Both the position numbers and the translations under genes were made by a program. A model generated the notes under the pieces. That model had not been told where the DNA came from. It saw only the letters and a program-made list of their open reading frames with translations, and ran no database searches. A DNA stretch of 64,000 nt from Eupeodes corollae (lineage: Eukaryota > Arthropoda > Insecta > Diptera > Syrphidae): assembly GCF_945859685.1 (NCBI RefSeq), contig NC_079147.1, positions 189,393,174-189,457,173 on the forward strand, read 5' to 3'. Position 1 is the stretch's first letter, and each line of letters begins with the position of its first letter. This document shows positions 21,944 through 33,159 of the stretch, in pieces.

Positions 21944-22241
21944 AACATATGACATCGAAATTTAAGTAATTTAATAATTTGCCAAAAAAGAAGTTTTAAG
22001 GTCAGCTCTTTTATATATATAAATGAAAGTCAGAGAAATTCAACTCCCAGCACATGCAACTTAAAATGGAGACATTTTTTGGGTCTTTTCGTCCCCTCTA
22101 ATCGCAGAAATATAATTGTGGACACACTCGACACGAAAAAAATCGTCATAACATTCTTTAAAAGTAAAAATATTAATTAGTTATTATTTAAACCACACGT
22201 TTTCGAATACCGCCGCCGCCGACCCATATCAAAAATAACTT
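21944..22241 (+). repeat. 300-bp dispersed repeat R300, copy 2
   Basis: This is the second full-length copy of the repeat at 20381-20681, in the same orientation and 1.56 kb downstream. The flanks are unrelated (ATTATTTGACGAT on the left, TATTTTTGGAAGATG on the right), so this is a dispersed insertion rather than a simple tandem duplication. Confidence 0.7.
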
Positions 22242-23529
22242 ATTTTTGGAAGATGTTAAGTTAACATTCAAATTTAACACTTCAGCTTCCGAAAATATTT
22301 TGAAACACGAAAAAGATCCATGAATCATTCTATATTCATTTCGCTACACCATCCGTTAAGAATATCCGTGGGCATTCCCGCACAACGTCAAAGCTCGAGT
22401 TTGGAATGCGTTGGCTTGGCAATGAAGCCGCATATAAAATATCTGACTCATGCAACTTATTTCTATTTAACTTATATTTCTTACCACTCATTCTCCTCAC
22501 ATCAAAAACCTATGACGTTTCTTGTATTACCACATCTTTATATCGATGATGGTGCGTTATTCGAACGCCTTGCCTGGAGCTTTGAAATTTGACAGACAAA
22601 TTCAAGCCTACTGAATGAAATTCTATTGTCTTTCCATTAGCTTGCTCTTATAACCACACCACCTTTAACGATTACTTATGCAAACACGCTAATTAAATTA
22701 TTATAATTGAGATACAATAGTAGCAAGCAGCGCCATGCGCGGCGAGATTGAAAAAAATGTACTCGTAAGTCAAACGGCGTCGGCGCATAACCAAAGAAAT
22801 ATAACAACACACGATATGGAAGGCAGACAGTGCAGACTATCAAGGAGCAAGTTTGTAATAAAAAGTTTGAGAAAAGGTGATAAGTGGAGGGTGGTTGGGT
22901 TGGTTAGAGGTTCACAAGAAGCCAATGAATTCACATCTCACTTCACAGAGCTACAGGCAAGGCCACTATATACAAGAAAAAACAATAGCAGAAAAACTGA
23001 AAGACTTGGCGCACACAAAAGTGACTGACTTAAGAAAGCCTTGAACTATCCGCTTTTTTTGCTGAACGAACTTCATCGATGTCGACGTTCGTCGTCGTTG
23101 TCTTCGTCGACAACCAAAGATAGGCTCTGAAGAAGTTGGTTGAATACCAAAGTCTATGCGAACTGGTTTGGCTGTCGCAATTTTTTTGCAAATCGATTGA
23201 AAGACTGGGTATGGTATATTATGTTGTTTTTATTGTTTCCCGTATTATTTTTTTTCTTGCAGATGCATTTTATGGCTAAGAAGTATTGCCATATAGTAAA
23301 TTTTATAGGCGTATAAGTCTATAGACCTTTTTTTATAGGTGTCTATATGTTCGTATGCATCTAGGTATAGGCCTGTCTTCCTTCTCTTATAAGAATTATA
23401 TGTAGTACTATTCTTATAAACCTTTCTTGTAGATCTATCATTATAGACTTGGAGCTTATAACTTTTAAAAGGTAAACACTACGTATAAGGCCTATGAGAA
23501 ATAGTTATATAACTTGGAGACATTCATTT
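22242..23529. other. Intergenic; two weak open frames, no recognised gene
   Basis: Plus-strand frames at 22320-22592 (90 codons) and 22735-23028 (97 codons, basic, lysine/arginine-rich) have no family resemblance I can see. The segment 23300-23500 is a low-complexity run of TATAG and TATAAG words. Neither frame is called as a gene. Confidence 0.5.
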
Positions 23530-25045
23530 AATTCAGCATCCTAAGAACTTGTCCCTTTCACTTCTTCTTGTTTCCCTTAGAGTTGGACACGTTCCGACGA
23601 AATGAATGACGTTCTCTCTTCCTGCTAAAGTTCAGGTTGAGTAGTTCGCTTCGTAACTTGACCATTGTAGCAATGACGTTTACCTTATTTGCATCATAGA
23701 AGTAGTTCCTTTCTGCGAGACTATGGTTGAGCCCATATGGTTGACCCAACTGCTTCTGCTGCATATTCTGCTCTAAACTTCTCATCTACCGCTGCTTTAA
23801 CTTTGTACATAAGAGCTTTACTGTGCGATACATCTTCCACATTTAATTTAAAATTTAAATTGCATCCTTCTGCGATACTCGACCACTTAATGTACCAGTG
23901 ATTTTGGTCTTCTACAGCTTTTACTACTAGTTTTCTAACAGGTCGGTATTCGTTCATACTAAAAACGTACAAGGGATAATTCGATTGCATCTTTAAGATC
24001 TTTATAAATAAAGTATTTTTTGGCAGACGAAATATTCTCTTTACATAATGTGTTAAGAGTTTCTCTATCGTGTGAAACTTTTTGCATCCCCATACTTGTG
24101 AGCCGTACAAAAAAATACTTTCTACAACTGCTTTAAAAACCTTTAATATACTAATGTGAGCTATGTTTTCGTTCATAATGCATTTTTTCCGTGAAATATT
24201 AATTGCAGTTTTTGCCTTTTGTAGTTTCTCTCTAAAATGTTTCTCCAAATTCAAGTTTCTTAAAAAATGACTCCTAGGTATTTGTATTCGTTAACACATT
24301 CTATATCTTCTCCGTTCAAATTCCACTTTTCTTTCGATGCATTTCGTCCACCCTCTTTCTTAAAGATCATCACCTTAGATTTTTGAGTATTGACTGTAAG
24401 GTTTCAAAGACAGCAGTAGTGTTATACTCTATACGATTACTGATACGAAAACAAGTTGGGACTCAATGTTCCAACTCCTGAGGTGGTTGTGAACCAATCA
24501 GAAAGCTCAGCTGTGATCCTCTATACAGCTCTTCTAGAACGAGTCCGAACTTCAGAGACAAGTCCAGACCACATATCTTGTAAACTAAAGCACCTCAGTT
24601 GATTGAGTCGAATGCTGCTTTGAAGAATAAAGAATGCGTACAATTTTCTTCCCTGTTTATTAAAGCTTTCAGCTATTGTAGAGTAACCTGATCGAAACCC
24701 GCTTTAGTCTCTTTTAACAGGTTCTGATCTGCAATCCACGTTGTGAGTCTCTTCTGTAACAGGGTTGTAAAAATCTTATAAGTCGAATTGAGAAAAGAAA
24801 TTCCACGATAGTTCGCTGCATCCAACAAGGATTATTTTTTGTGTATCGGGAAGATTATAGCGTCTCGAAATTCATTTACGGAAATACCCCCTTCAAATAC
24901 TCAATTAAGAAGTATTACCATACGTTTCTTTAACATGACTGTTCCGACGTTTACAAGTTTTTCAAAGAATAGTTCAGGGGAGTTAAATTACCTGATCTTA
25001 AAGGCCATGCCTCAGCAGCATAAAAGTTTCTTAATTGATTCGTGG
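23530..25045 (-). mobile_element. LINE relic (same family as the 47.7-50.8 kb copy)
   Basis: The minus-strand reading runs from RT fingers (ISVNEFRDAIIFPIHK near 24850; NYRGISFLN near 24805) through KAAFDSINR near 24600 to the segment after the catalytic box (KSKVMIFKKEGG near 24360; NEYKYLG near 24285). It then reaches a long frame at 24254-23721 with AKTAINISRKK, FLYGSQVWGCKKFHTIEKLL and KRIFRLPKNT, and ends with the C-terminal LRSELLNLNF. Around 24400-24500 the region that should carry YADD is replaced by a short jump, so the active site is missing. The family is shared with the plus-strand copy at 47690-50770. The clade is uncertain; it has Jockey/R1-superclade features. Confidence 0.78.
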
Positions 25046-25189
25046 TAAGTAATAAATTTGCACGATTTTCAAATATTGTTCAAGTTTATCTGTTTATGTA
25101 TATTCATTACAAAATGGCAAACGAAATGAGCATAAATCAAGTGACAGTTGTTTAAAAGTACAAAAAAGCTTTGTCAAAAAAACCCTTTA

Positions 25190-25275
25190 TAAAATGGATA
25201 ATAGTATTCTAAAGCAAATTTAAAAAAAACTACAACACCTTCATCCATGTTAATAAAACATTAAACAATTGAATT
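25190..25275. repeat. Local 85-bp direct duplication, unit 1
   Basis: The words ATTCTAAAGCAAATTTAAAA, TACAACACCTTC and CCATGTTAATAAAAC reappear at 25430-25517 with about 15-20% differences (TTCTAAAGCAAATTC, TACAGCTCTTCCATGTTAGC). A reversed SINE fragment lies between the two units. Confidence 0.5.
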
Positions 25276-25374
25276 AACCCCTTACCAAAACGATGAAAAA
25301 AAAAATTCAAACTCTTTGATTATATTTATTATGTTGAGTTTTTAATTTCGGTATGAGTTGTCCCAAAGGTACGG

Positions 25375-25437
25375 TTCGTCCCGGCATGACAATCCTAAGC
25401 ACTTCCCATCACTCCACGGGTACTACATTAAGAGTTC
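25375..25437 (-). mobile_element. tRNA-derived SINE, 5' fragment, minus strand
   Basis: The reverse complement reads GTACCCGTGGAGTGATGGGA, then GTGCTTAGGATTGTCATGCC. This parallels the tRNA-like A-box region of the SINE copies at 25517, 51597 and 58643 (TGATGGTTAGTGC, TGTCATGCC). It is truncated before the body and has no intact B box. Confidence 0.5.
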
Positions 25438-25517
25438 TAAAGCAAATTCAAAAAAAAAATCTGCTACAGCTCTTCCATGTTAGCGAAACGTTCAAAAATA
25501 ATATGAATTAACAACCA
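25430..25517. repeat. Local 85-bp direct duplication, unit 2
   Basis: This is the second unit of the duplication starting at 25190. It is immediately followed by a plus-strand SINE head, giving the order unit, reversed SINE, unit, forward SINE. Confidence 0.5.
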
Positions 25518-25625
25518 CCAGTACCCGTGGCGTGATGGTTAGTGCGATGAAAACAGTACTTGTACACAGGAATGGTTGTCAGTCACTAGGCCCTAGTTCT
25601 AAAACGGACTGTTGCGCCACCCAAT
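25517..25625 (+). mobile_element. tRNA-derived SINE fragment, plus strand
   Basis: It begins CAGTACCCGTGGCGTGATGG then TTAGTGCGATG, the tRNA-like head with an A-box-like TGGCGTGATGGTTAGTGCG, and continues to GTTGCGCCACC. The B box is not recognisable, so it cannot be a functional tRNA gene. Confidence 0.55.
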
Positions 25626-25825
25626 TTAAATTTATTTTAACCACCAACCAAAAACAGGAAAAGGAAATTGAGGCACAAATCATTAGTCTTCTATAACCAG
25701 TGTTGCATTTTTCTTGGCCTACGTTTTTGCCGTCGGTATAAAGTTTCCTTAAGATATGGTTTATCTCCTGGCTAAGCTCGTCCTTAGACCACTCACAATG
25801 TAAAAAAGAACTCATCCCAAAAACT

Positions 25826-25924
25826 ATGAAATACCGAAAAACCAACTTATCGAATGAAATGGTTAATGCATTCGATTAGATCAGAAACTATTTCTCTTAG
25901 TTTATCATTTTAAAGTATTTCATA
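25826..25924. repeat. Short imperfect palindrome, foldback-like repeat, copy 2
   Basis: The arms ATGAAATAC and GTATTTCAT bound a 99-bp segment with GAAATGGTT and AACTATTTC as inner complementary words. It is related to 6518-6627. Confidence 0.5.
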
Positions 25925-26485
25925 TTTTATCAAGTTTTTTAACTAAAGTCTATATATATATGACTGATTTTTCACTTAACTATCAGATTAATGAAACATA
26001 TAGATTACAAACTTGTTATTTTAATATTGTTTTTTACATTTTTTTTTAAATTGAGAAAAATACAATATCTTGTCAAAAATAAAAACCTAAAAAGCATACA
26101 AAATTGCTCTTGCAAACAAATGACCTTTAAGAGAATTAAGAGCGAATATTTAACTAGAGATATCTTTTGTTTCCATAGCATGTGTGTGTTAGAAATTTTG
26201 TATGCCTTAGGTTAGGTTAGGTTATAGTGGCTATCCAAGATGGAAACGGACACACTTAGGCCAGTTTAATGGGTCATTGTGATACCACATGAATCTTGAT
26301 GCTTCCTCCTAAGCTCAATGGAACTAGTTAGAGTCCCTTACGAAACGTGAGAGGCTGATTATACTGATATGATTTAGATCTTTTAGATCGTTAAAGAAGA
26401 ATTCTCCTAGGTAATTCTTGCGTTTTCGAGCTAGAGCAGATGTGATTGCAGATGTGTCCACGTTGTTAAAGGCACCTTCGATGTC

Positions 26486-28150
26486 AAGGAAAGCAACCAA
26501 AGTGAACTCTTTATGATGGAGGGATTATTCGATGGTGCGTACTAAAGTGTGTAACGCTGTTTCCACCGATTTACCTTTACAGTAGGCATGTTGAGACGAA
26601 GACAGAAGTCTTGTATCGATACGTGCCCTTAAATGGATATCAATCAATCTTTCCAGGGTCTAAAGAAGGAATGATGATAGACTTATAGGTCGTAGATCTT
26701 TAGGATTGACTTGGGAGCAATTACCTGCTTAAGGTATAAAAACAACTTTAACTTCTCTCCATGCCGAGGGAACATGGACCAGGTAAAGACAGCTGGTAAA
26801 AATTGCCTCAAGGATTGGTGCAATTATATCAGAAGCCTTTTGTAATTCGACTGGTATTATACCATCTGGTCCTGCAGCTTTAAATGGTTTGAAGCTGTTG
26901 AGAGCCCATTGTAGCTTATCCCTTGTGATTAGACCTTGTTGATATGTTGAATTTGAACTTGAACGTATAAAACTGTTGCAAGTTTCGGTAAGAGAACTAC
27001 CAGGAAAGTGAGTGTCCAATAGTAAGTTCAGCGATTCATTACTTGAATTTGTCCAGAAGCCGTCTGTATTTTTCAAGCAGCTTGGCATAGCTGGATTAGT
27101 TGAAAGAATTTTCCGTAACCTATAGGCTTCAGAAGTTTCTTCTATCATGCCACAGAAGGATCGCCAAGAAGATCGCTTGGATTTCCTTAGTGCCTTCTTG
27201 TAGATTCTTAGGGATTCTTTGTAGGAGTTCCAATGAGAGGCTAGTCTTGCAGCTTTCGCCTGGTTGAAAAGTTTCCTGCATTCCTTCCTAAGCGAGTCAA
27301 GATCTGAGGCCCACCATTGTGGTTTCCTCTTTCCTCTTATGTGTATAAGTGGACAAGAAATTTCTAGCGATCTGTTCATAGCTGAGGTAAGGTCATTGAC
27401 TTTGTTGTCAAGTTCGTTAGCGTTAGAGGAAGGACTAGATAGTCCAGGTTCTAGTAAACTCTGTAATGAGTTCCTGTATAAAGCCCAGTCAGTTTTCCGA
27501 TAGTTTCGAAAAGTCAATGGACTCGGGTTATCATCCACATTTATATTGAACTGGATATATCTATGATCAGAGAACGAGTGTTCTTTGGATACTTTCCAGT
27601 CCAAGATCATATGGTGTATACTATCTGAGACAAGAGTTATGTCTAAGACTTCTTGTCGAGTTTTAGTTATGAAGGTTGGTTCATTACCAACATTACTTAC
27701 TAAGAGGTTAGTACCAAGAATATAATCAAAAAGGGACTCACCTCTGTCGTTGATATTCGTACTGCCCCATACAGTATGATGAGCGTTAGCATCGCTCCCA
27801 ATAATTAGCGAATCCTTTGCCTTTCCGCTTCAGCGACGACTTTCTCCAGGGTTTTTCCAGGGAGAGGGCCAAGGTGGTCATGCCCAAGATACGCCGATAC
27901 CAGCCAGAAACTTCCTTTGGTTGTTTCCAGCCTAGCTACGGTGGTATCTCTGTCACTGAAACGATGGAGTAAAAATACATTAATGCTACGTTTCACTAGT
28001 ATGCAAGATCTAGGTTCACCTTTATAGGTCACACAAAGTGTGTAATATCCAGGAGTCCTGAGTCCTCGAACAACGGATCCTACAATCCATGGCTCTTGGA
28101 TCAGGACAATGTCTTCCCCGTTACTCGCCAGACGGAGAAGAAGTGAGCCG
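26486..28150 (-). pseudogene. LOA-type LINE ORF2 relic: endonuclease and partial RT
   Basis: The endonuclease is spread over several frames: RSCILVKRSINVFLLHRFSD near 28000, then GSFWLVSAYLGHDHLGP, then a degraded GSDANAHH region near 27800 and KEHSFSDHRYIQF near 27560, which holds the Ser-Asp-His box. A long frame at 27610-26729 continues through a basic linker (RGKRKPQWWASDLDSLRKEC near 27320) to the RT fingers FKAAGPDGIIPVELQKAS near 26870. Past a stop at 26729 it goes on as DLRPISLSSF and TLERLID. The protein would copy LINE RNA at a nicked target site. Frame breaks lie near 27800 and 26729, and the sequence beyond motif A is deleted. Confidence 0.8.
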
Positions 28151-28173
28151 AGGCCTTTATGGAGTGTTGGAGA

Positions 28174-29141
28174 TTAATATGTACTTAATGCAGCATTTTG
28201 GCTACAATTAGGCAGATCAACCTCCACCACGGTTTTGTTCGGATCCTCTGAGTCTGAGGATGAACCCAAGAGTTCGTCCTCGCTCAGAAGGATCATGTTA
28301 AGTTCGTCCTCAGTCTCCATTAAGGATGGACTGTCCACGATTTTTGTAGAGGGTGTAGTCGTGATTGGAGAGGACAAGGGTGCATCGTCACCCTCTGTTA
28401 GGAGAGAAATCGACATCCCAGGTTCACCAACCGCTAGTTCACCTTCGGTAGTTTTTGGAAGCCCGCTTTTCGCGTTAACCTCATCTTTTTTATAAATTCG
28501 AATTTTAATGGATTCGAAACCATAGTTTATGGAGCCCTCGTTTAGGGCTAGAGGAGCCAAGGATTCACTTCCTCTAGCTTGGCTATTTTCCAGTTATGCG
28601 TCGGAAGGGACGGGTTACACACTTTGACCATCTCAAAAATGTCCTCGATACCAGCAGGTTCGATCGGTATCCAGATGCGGGCTCTAGGTCTGCCAGGAAT
28701 GTCTTCCACAGCGACAACCTCGAGCTTCGCACCTGGCCAAACTTCACTTAACCGGCTGACAGCAAGCTTGTAAAAGTCACAAGATCTCTGGTCGCCACAA
28801 ACCATGAGTTTGACATGGCCTTGATGCCAACCCCCATCGCTTATGGAAGGAAGTGGTCCTGGAAGCTATCTCAAAATGCTCAAAAAGCCACCCGAGAGCT
28901 TAACCTTGACCAACTGCCAACGATCAGCCGATATTGTGCCATCATCATCGCTCCTGTCAATGACCGCAACCACGACTTTGCCCTTCGCGACGTCACTGAA
29001 ACTGGTTTGTTTCTTGATGGCATTGAAAGGCTGCTGGTGTTGTGCACCCGAAACCGTTTTGGTGTCGGTGCGGCCCCCTCTTGGACGTAGAGTCCTTATT
29101 GAATCTTTTTGAAGCAAGTATGCTTGTATGCTTAGGTTCAA
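28174..29141 (-). pseudogene. LINE ORF1 relic with a DUF4780-like domain
   Basis: Three minus-strand frames make up one broken ORF1. The first (29141-28866) is basic and includes RTLRPRGGRTDTKTVSGAQ and DRSDDDGTISADRWQLVKVK. The second (28805-28548) holds the core CGDQRSCDFYKLAVSRLSEV, WPGAKLEVVAVEDIPGRPRA and CNPSLPTHNWKIAKLEE. The third (28560-28174) is acidic, serine-rich and ends ALSTY. The middle block resembles the DUF4780 RNA-binding-type domain found in ORF1 of LOA-like fly LINEs. Such proteins coat LINE RNA. Frameshifts near 28840 and 28540 separate the parts. It lies directly upstream of the endonuclease of the same element. Confidence 0.65.
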
Positions 29142-29239
29142 ACTTTATTTATTTATCGTTAAATACTAACGTTAACAATTCTTAATATATACCTTAAATC
29201 TAAAAATTTAAATTAGACTGTTGAAAAATATTAATTTGC

Positions 29240-31020
29240 AATTAATACTTTTTATATTGTCATTTTGTGAATTAATACAAAAGTTAAATGTATTATTAAA
29301 TAAGGAAGATTAATGAGAGAAAGTCTCTGTGAATAAGGCGGAAATGAATCATGAAACCTCGAAAGGGATCGTAGATAAAAACGCGAAAATCTTTTCTGAA
29401 TGGCTTCTTGCGACGTGTACGGCGTAGTAAGGTGACTATACTGTACAAACATATTCCAGGGCTGGTCTCACAAATGAAACAAAAAGTAATTTTAAAACGT
29501 TTAGATTACGGAAATCACAGCCAATTCTCTTAAAAAACCCAGAACTCTATTTGCTTTTTTAACTATGAAGTTAGTATGGTCGAAAGCAAGTAGTTTATAA
29601 ATAAAACAAATAGAATAGGACCAAGGCGACTACCCTGGAGGACACCAGAATTCACAGCTAATGAACTTGAACACTCATTACTAAATTCAATGCTATAACG
29701 TCTATCTTGCAAATATTAGGAGATCCAGTTTACGAAACTGTCGTTAAAACCTTTCTGCGATAGTTTTAAAAATAATGTTTTATGACATAATCATAATGTT
29801 TATGCTGAAATCAGTAAAAATACAATCTATTTGTTGACGTTTTTAAAAAACATCTAATCAAAAGGACGTAAAGTGAAACAGATTAGTAAAAGTTGAACGC
29901 TTTTTAAAAAAACCATGCTGGTTATCACAGAAAATTGAACTACAGTGAAAAGAAAGGACGCTACATACGATTGACTCAAATAGTTTAGGTATCACAGATA
30001 GTTTAGCAATAGGTTTTTAGGGCCTTTTTTGTGTACTGTTATTATGAAGGAGCTCTTCCAGATAAATGGAAACAGTGAGTTACTTAAAGACGTGTTGAAA
30101 AGATTACGCTAAATACGCAGCACATTTCTTTAAAATGGATGATAGTACACCACCGTCGGGACCAGGACTAAAACATTCGTCAAGTTGTATTATACTATTA
30201 AAGACAGATAGAATTTAAGTGGGGGAAATTTATAACACTGGTAGATGTGTTAGGAAAACTAATAGTATTATAATCTACAAAAGCATCTTTGAAATAGTTT
30301 GCAAACATGTTCACAATTATTCTCGGCTCATTACTATTTGATGTCGAATAAGTCATTAAGCTAGGGTATCCACATGTTTTCTTGTTACGATTAACGAATT
30401 TCCAAAAACTATCAAGATTATTTTTAAGGTTTAATTCAATTTTCCGAATGTAGTCATCATATAGGATTTTAGAATAGTCAATGAAAAGTTGTTTTATTAT
30501 AATGAACGTCCTACAATCATCATCAGTTCTTGTTTGATTGTACTTCATCCAAGCTTTGTTCCTTTTGTATTTAAGTTTTTAACGTGAGAATCAAACCATG
30601 GCAGAACACTTAAGTTATTTCGAGTCTTTTTAAATGGAATTGTTTTGTAGAAAAATTCAAAAAGAGTTACATAAAAAATGTTACACATATCGTCAGTATT
30701 TAAGTTACAAAATAAGTGATCCCAATTATTCGTACATAATAAGTTAAAAATGTTTTCAAAATTACACTTACTAAAGTGGAATTATAGTTTGTTGTTATTA
30801 GATATCATATGAGGTGAAACCATGTTTAAATTAAGTGCTATGTCTAATGCAGGATGATGGGATCTTCGGTCACAATTTTGACAGCAGAAGAAAGCTCCAA
30901 GTGCGAGATAGAGTTGTTGAGCCATGTTTCCGCCAATATTGTGATATCTTGAGGGAGATTGTTAATGTTTTTTTAAGCCATGTTGGTCTTTGTTTTGGTA
31001 GTAGATTAATACCTTTTAAC
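29240..31020 (-). mobile_element. LINE relic, Jockey-superclade, minus strand
   Basis: The reading starts in an endonuclease N-terminus (LPQDITILAETWLNN near 30930) and then jumps, lacking the rest of the endonuclease. It continues with AWMKYNQTRTDDDCRTF near 30530 and FWKFVNRNKKTCGYPSLM near 30390, a degraded RT with VCHKTLFLKLSQKGFNDSFV near 29760, SNECSSSLAVNSGVLQGSRL near 29660 and FVLFIN near 29615. It then fuses to the C-terminal part (LGFLREFGCDFRNLNVLKLL near 29510; FVRPALEY; FSRFYLRSLSRFHDSFPPYS near 29370). The catalytic YADD segment is missing at the fusion near 29590. The clade is not resolved by eye. Confidence 0.75.
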
Positions 31021-33150
31021 TTCTTTAAGAATTATAAATATGTAGTTCTGTTCTTAGTTTTGTTGTAATACTTTCTGTTTAAAGATTAAAAATAATAGTT
31101 AAAGTCACTTATTATCATTAGTCTATAATCGCTCCCACAAGTGCAGTTTTTTAAGAAAAGTTAAGCGTCTTAAGCTATAGATGTGAAACGAATGCCAAAT
31201 AACTCCAAATATTACACTCAACTGAATTATGTTAAAGGTCAAATTACCAACAATTTATACCTGTCATCCCACCACTAAATCCTCGCTAAAGCTCAAAAGG
31301 CTTATAATCGCTCTTTTAACAAACCCAGAAAAGTGAAATATTTGGCACAACAATCTGCAGTGCACACTGCACAATACCACGACTTATTACAACCGCCTGC
31401 TCTATAACAATGATGAAGTGCCCAAGTTGGTCTAGCAGTAGATACGACGACAACAAAAAAATAATTACAATAAATAAATTACAATTTGAACATTTAAACA
31501 ATTTATTTGTGGTTATACATTCGATGAATGTGCAACAACTTACACAATGCACATTGGTATAAGTAGGTACCGCGTCTTGTCTATACCAAAAGCATAAAAC
31601 AGCTACCGCAATCACAACCGCCACCACAACATACAATAATTGTCCAATACTGTCTGTACTGTGTTTATAGTACCTTATGTCTTTGTGTTTATCATATATG
31701 TAGATTGTATATGTAGAGCAATAATTGACTAAGGTTTTGTTGTTCGTTTTAGCCTTTTGTATTGAGGTCTTTGAGCCAAAATAATAATTATTGCATTGCA
31801 CTTTTAATTCACAGCTACCGTGTGGTTAAAATGTTGTGCTGAAAGGCTTGAGTAAGACAATAAACGTTATGTATGACTGACATATATTTGAATTGTCAAC
31901 CAAAAATGTTGAACTCGTTGCACACATTGAGTTTTATTTATAATAGAAATCTATTTCGATTGAAGTAATAGATTCTATCGAAGGTAATCAAAAAGGTAGA
32001 AAGGTAAGGATTATTGTTATTTGAACTGTTGATGAAAATTGGGAACGTAAATGTAATTCGAGGTGATTTAATTTTAGTTCCATAAAGCTTTGAGTAATTA
32101 TCCATTGGTAAAATAAAAGAGTTGAGGTACGAACCATATTTGAACTCATTTTGCTATATGATAGTTTCGTTTGTTAACAAACTTTAAAGCTTTTTAATTT
32201 TTCCATCAAAAATAAGTTCCATGATTGATTGATTTAAAAAGTGCAGTCAATTAAAAAAATTGGGTTGATTAAATAAAATCACAATCAATATGACAAAACA
32301 GAAAAAATAACAAACCACCCAATTACATCCCACTCGTACCTCTCATTAGCCATTTTTGTTTATTGGAACAAGCCTAGAATTGTTTGTATTTTTCATTGTC
32401 AGGCAGTCAGTCTCAGCAGTCAATCTCAGCCAGTGTTAATCAAAATTAATCACAAAATGATTGATAGCTTATGTCATTGTTGCCAACAGTTTTGTCTTAC
32501 AAGTGGTTTGTGTCTAGTCTATACCAATCACTTATCTATCAATCGTTGAGTGGTGGAATAAAAAATTATGCAAGTTTAAACCACCACCACCACCGTCATT
32601 ATCCATCACCTCTGCCACCACCGCGTCAGCGTCACGTTACGTTGCCGATAGCTGTGTCCTCATTAAAAATCAATTTCTTTGCAATTGCGATCCAGTTAAT
32701 TCAAGTTCCGTTCTTTGTTATAAAAGGTGCAAATAAAAATCCACTTACGCTTGCAGCACCTCTCGCTTGCAGCTGCTTGTGTTTTTTTTTATTTCAATGC
32801 ATTTTCAAATTCAATATCAATTCCTGAACTACCAAACTCAATGCAATCACATATTAATTTATATAAAGTGAATTGCATGTTAAAGTTTTTCTGAGACTAA
32901 AACTAGCACCAACAACTGCATAATATTGCTGGCTCTAATACGGATTGCGGACTTCTGAAAGGGAAATCAATTGAAATAAAAACACGTTAAAATGTATATA
33001 TATGTATACGCGAATCAAGTAAAGAAGGCCTTGAAATGTCTAGAATACTAATTGCTGTTAGTAATAGCTGCTCTGTCGCGTAAGCGAACAAAAAAGTGTT
33101 CTTGTAACAAAACTTATATGGATATAGAGTCACACAACTTGATTGCACGT
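31021..33150. other. Mostly unique AT-rich sequence; one 161-codon minus frame
   Basis: The longest open frame not explained by a transposon is at 31801-31316 (minus, 161 codons). It has two hydrophobic stretches (VVVAVVIAVAVLCF and FIVIIFLLSSYLLL) and several cysteines between them. It lacks any family resemblance and has no obvious splice or Kozak support, so I do not call it a gene. A CCACCA-rich stretch at 32580-32630 gives a histidine/proline-rich frame that is probably spurious. Confidence 0.45.
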
Positions 33151-33159
33151 TCATTTTCA

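Larger units (their letters stand above)
26205..29150 (-). mobile_element. LOA/R1-group LINE with ORF1 and ORF2 relics
   Basis: On the minus strand the order is ORF1 (29141-28174), endonuclease (about 28150-27540), RT (27540-26480) and a 3' region ending in CCTAACCTAACCTAA. An internal deletion near 26410-26440 joins the RT just after motif A (FLDIEGAFNNVDTSAI) straight to the C-terminal tail (FFFNDLKDLNHISI), removing YADD, thumb and RNase H. The ORF1 domain and the FLDIEGAF motif fit LOA-type elements. Pieces of the same group lie at 47100-47645 and 51050-51420. Confidence 0.82.

Noticed and set aside
22735..23028. 97-codon basic plus frame
   Set aside because: No motif, no supporting signals, and a length expected by chance in a window of this size.
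25517..25560. tRNA gene suggested by TGGCGTGATGGTTAGTGCG
   Set aside because: There is no B box and no cloverleaf, and the same head recurs at 51601 and 58648 followed by a non-tRNA body; it is a SINE.
26207..26224. Telomeric TTAGG array
   Set aside because: There are only about three units, exactly at the 3' end of a LINE; best explained as the element's tail.
32471..32827. 118-codon plus frame with a His/Pro-rich stretch
   Set aside because: It is driven by a CCACCA low-complexity tract; no family resemblance.
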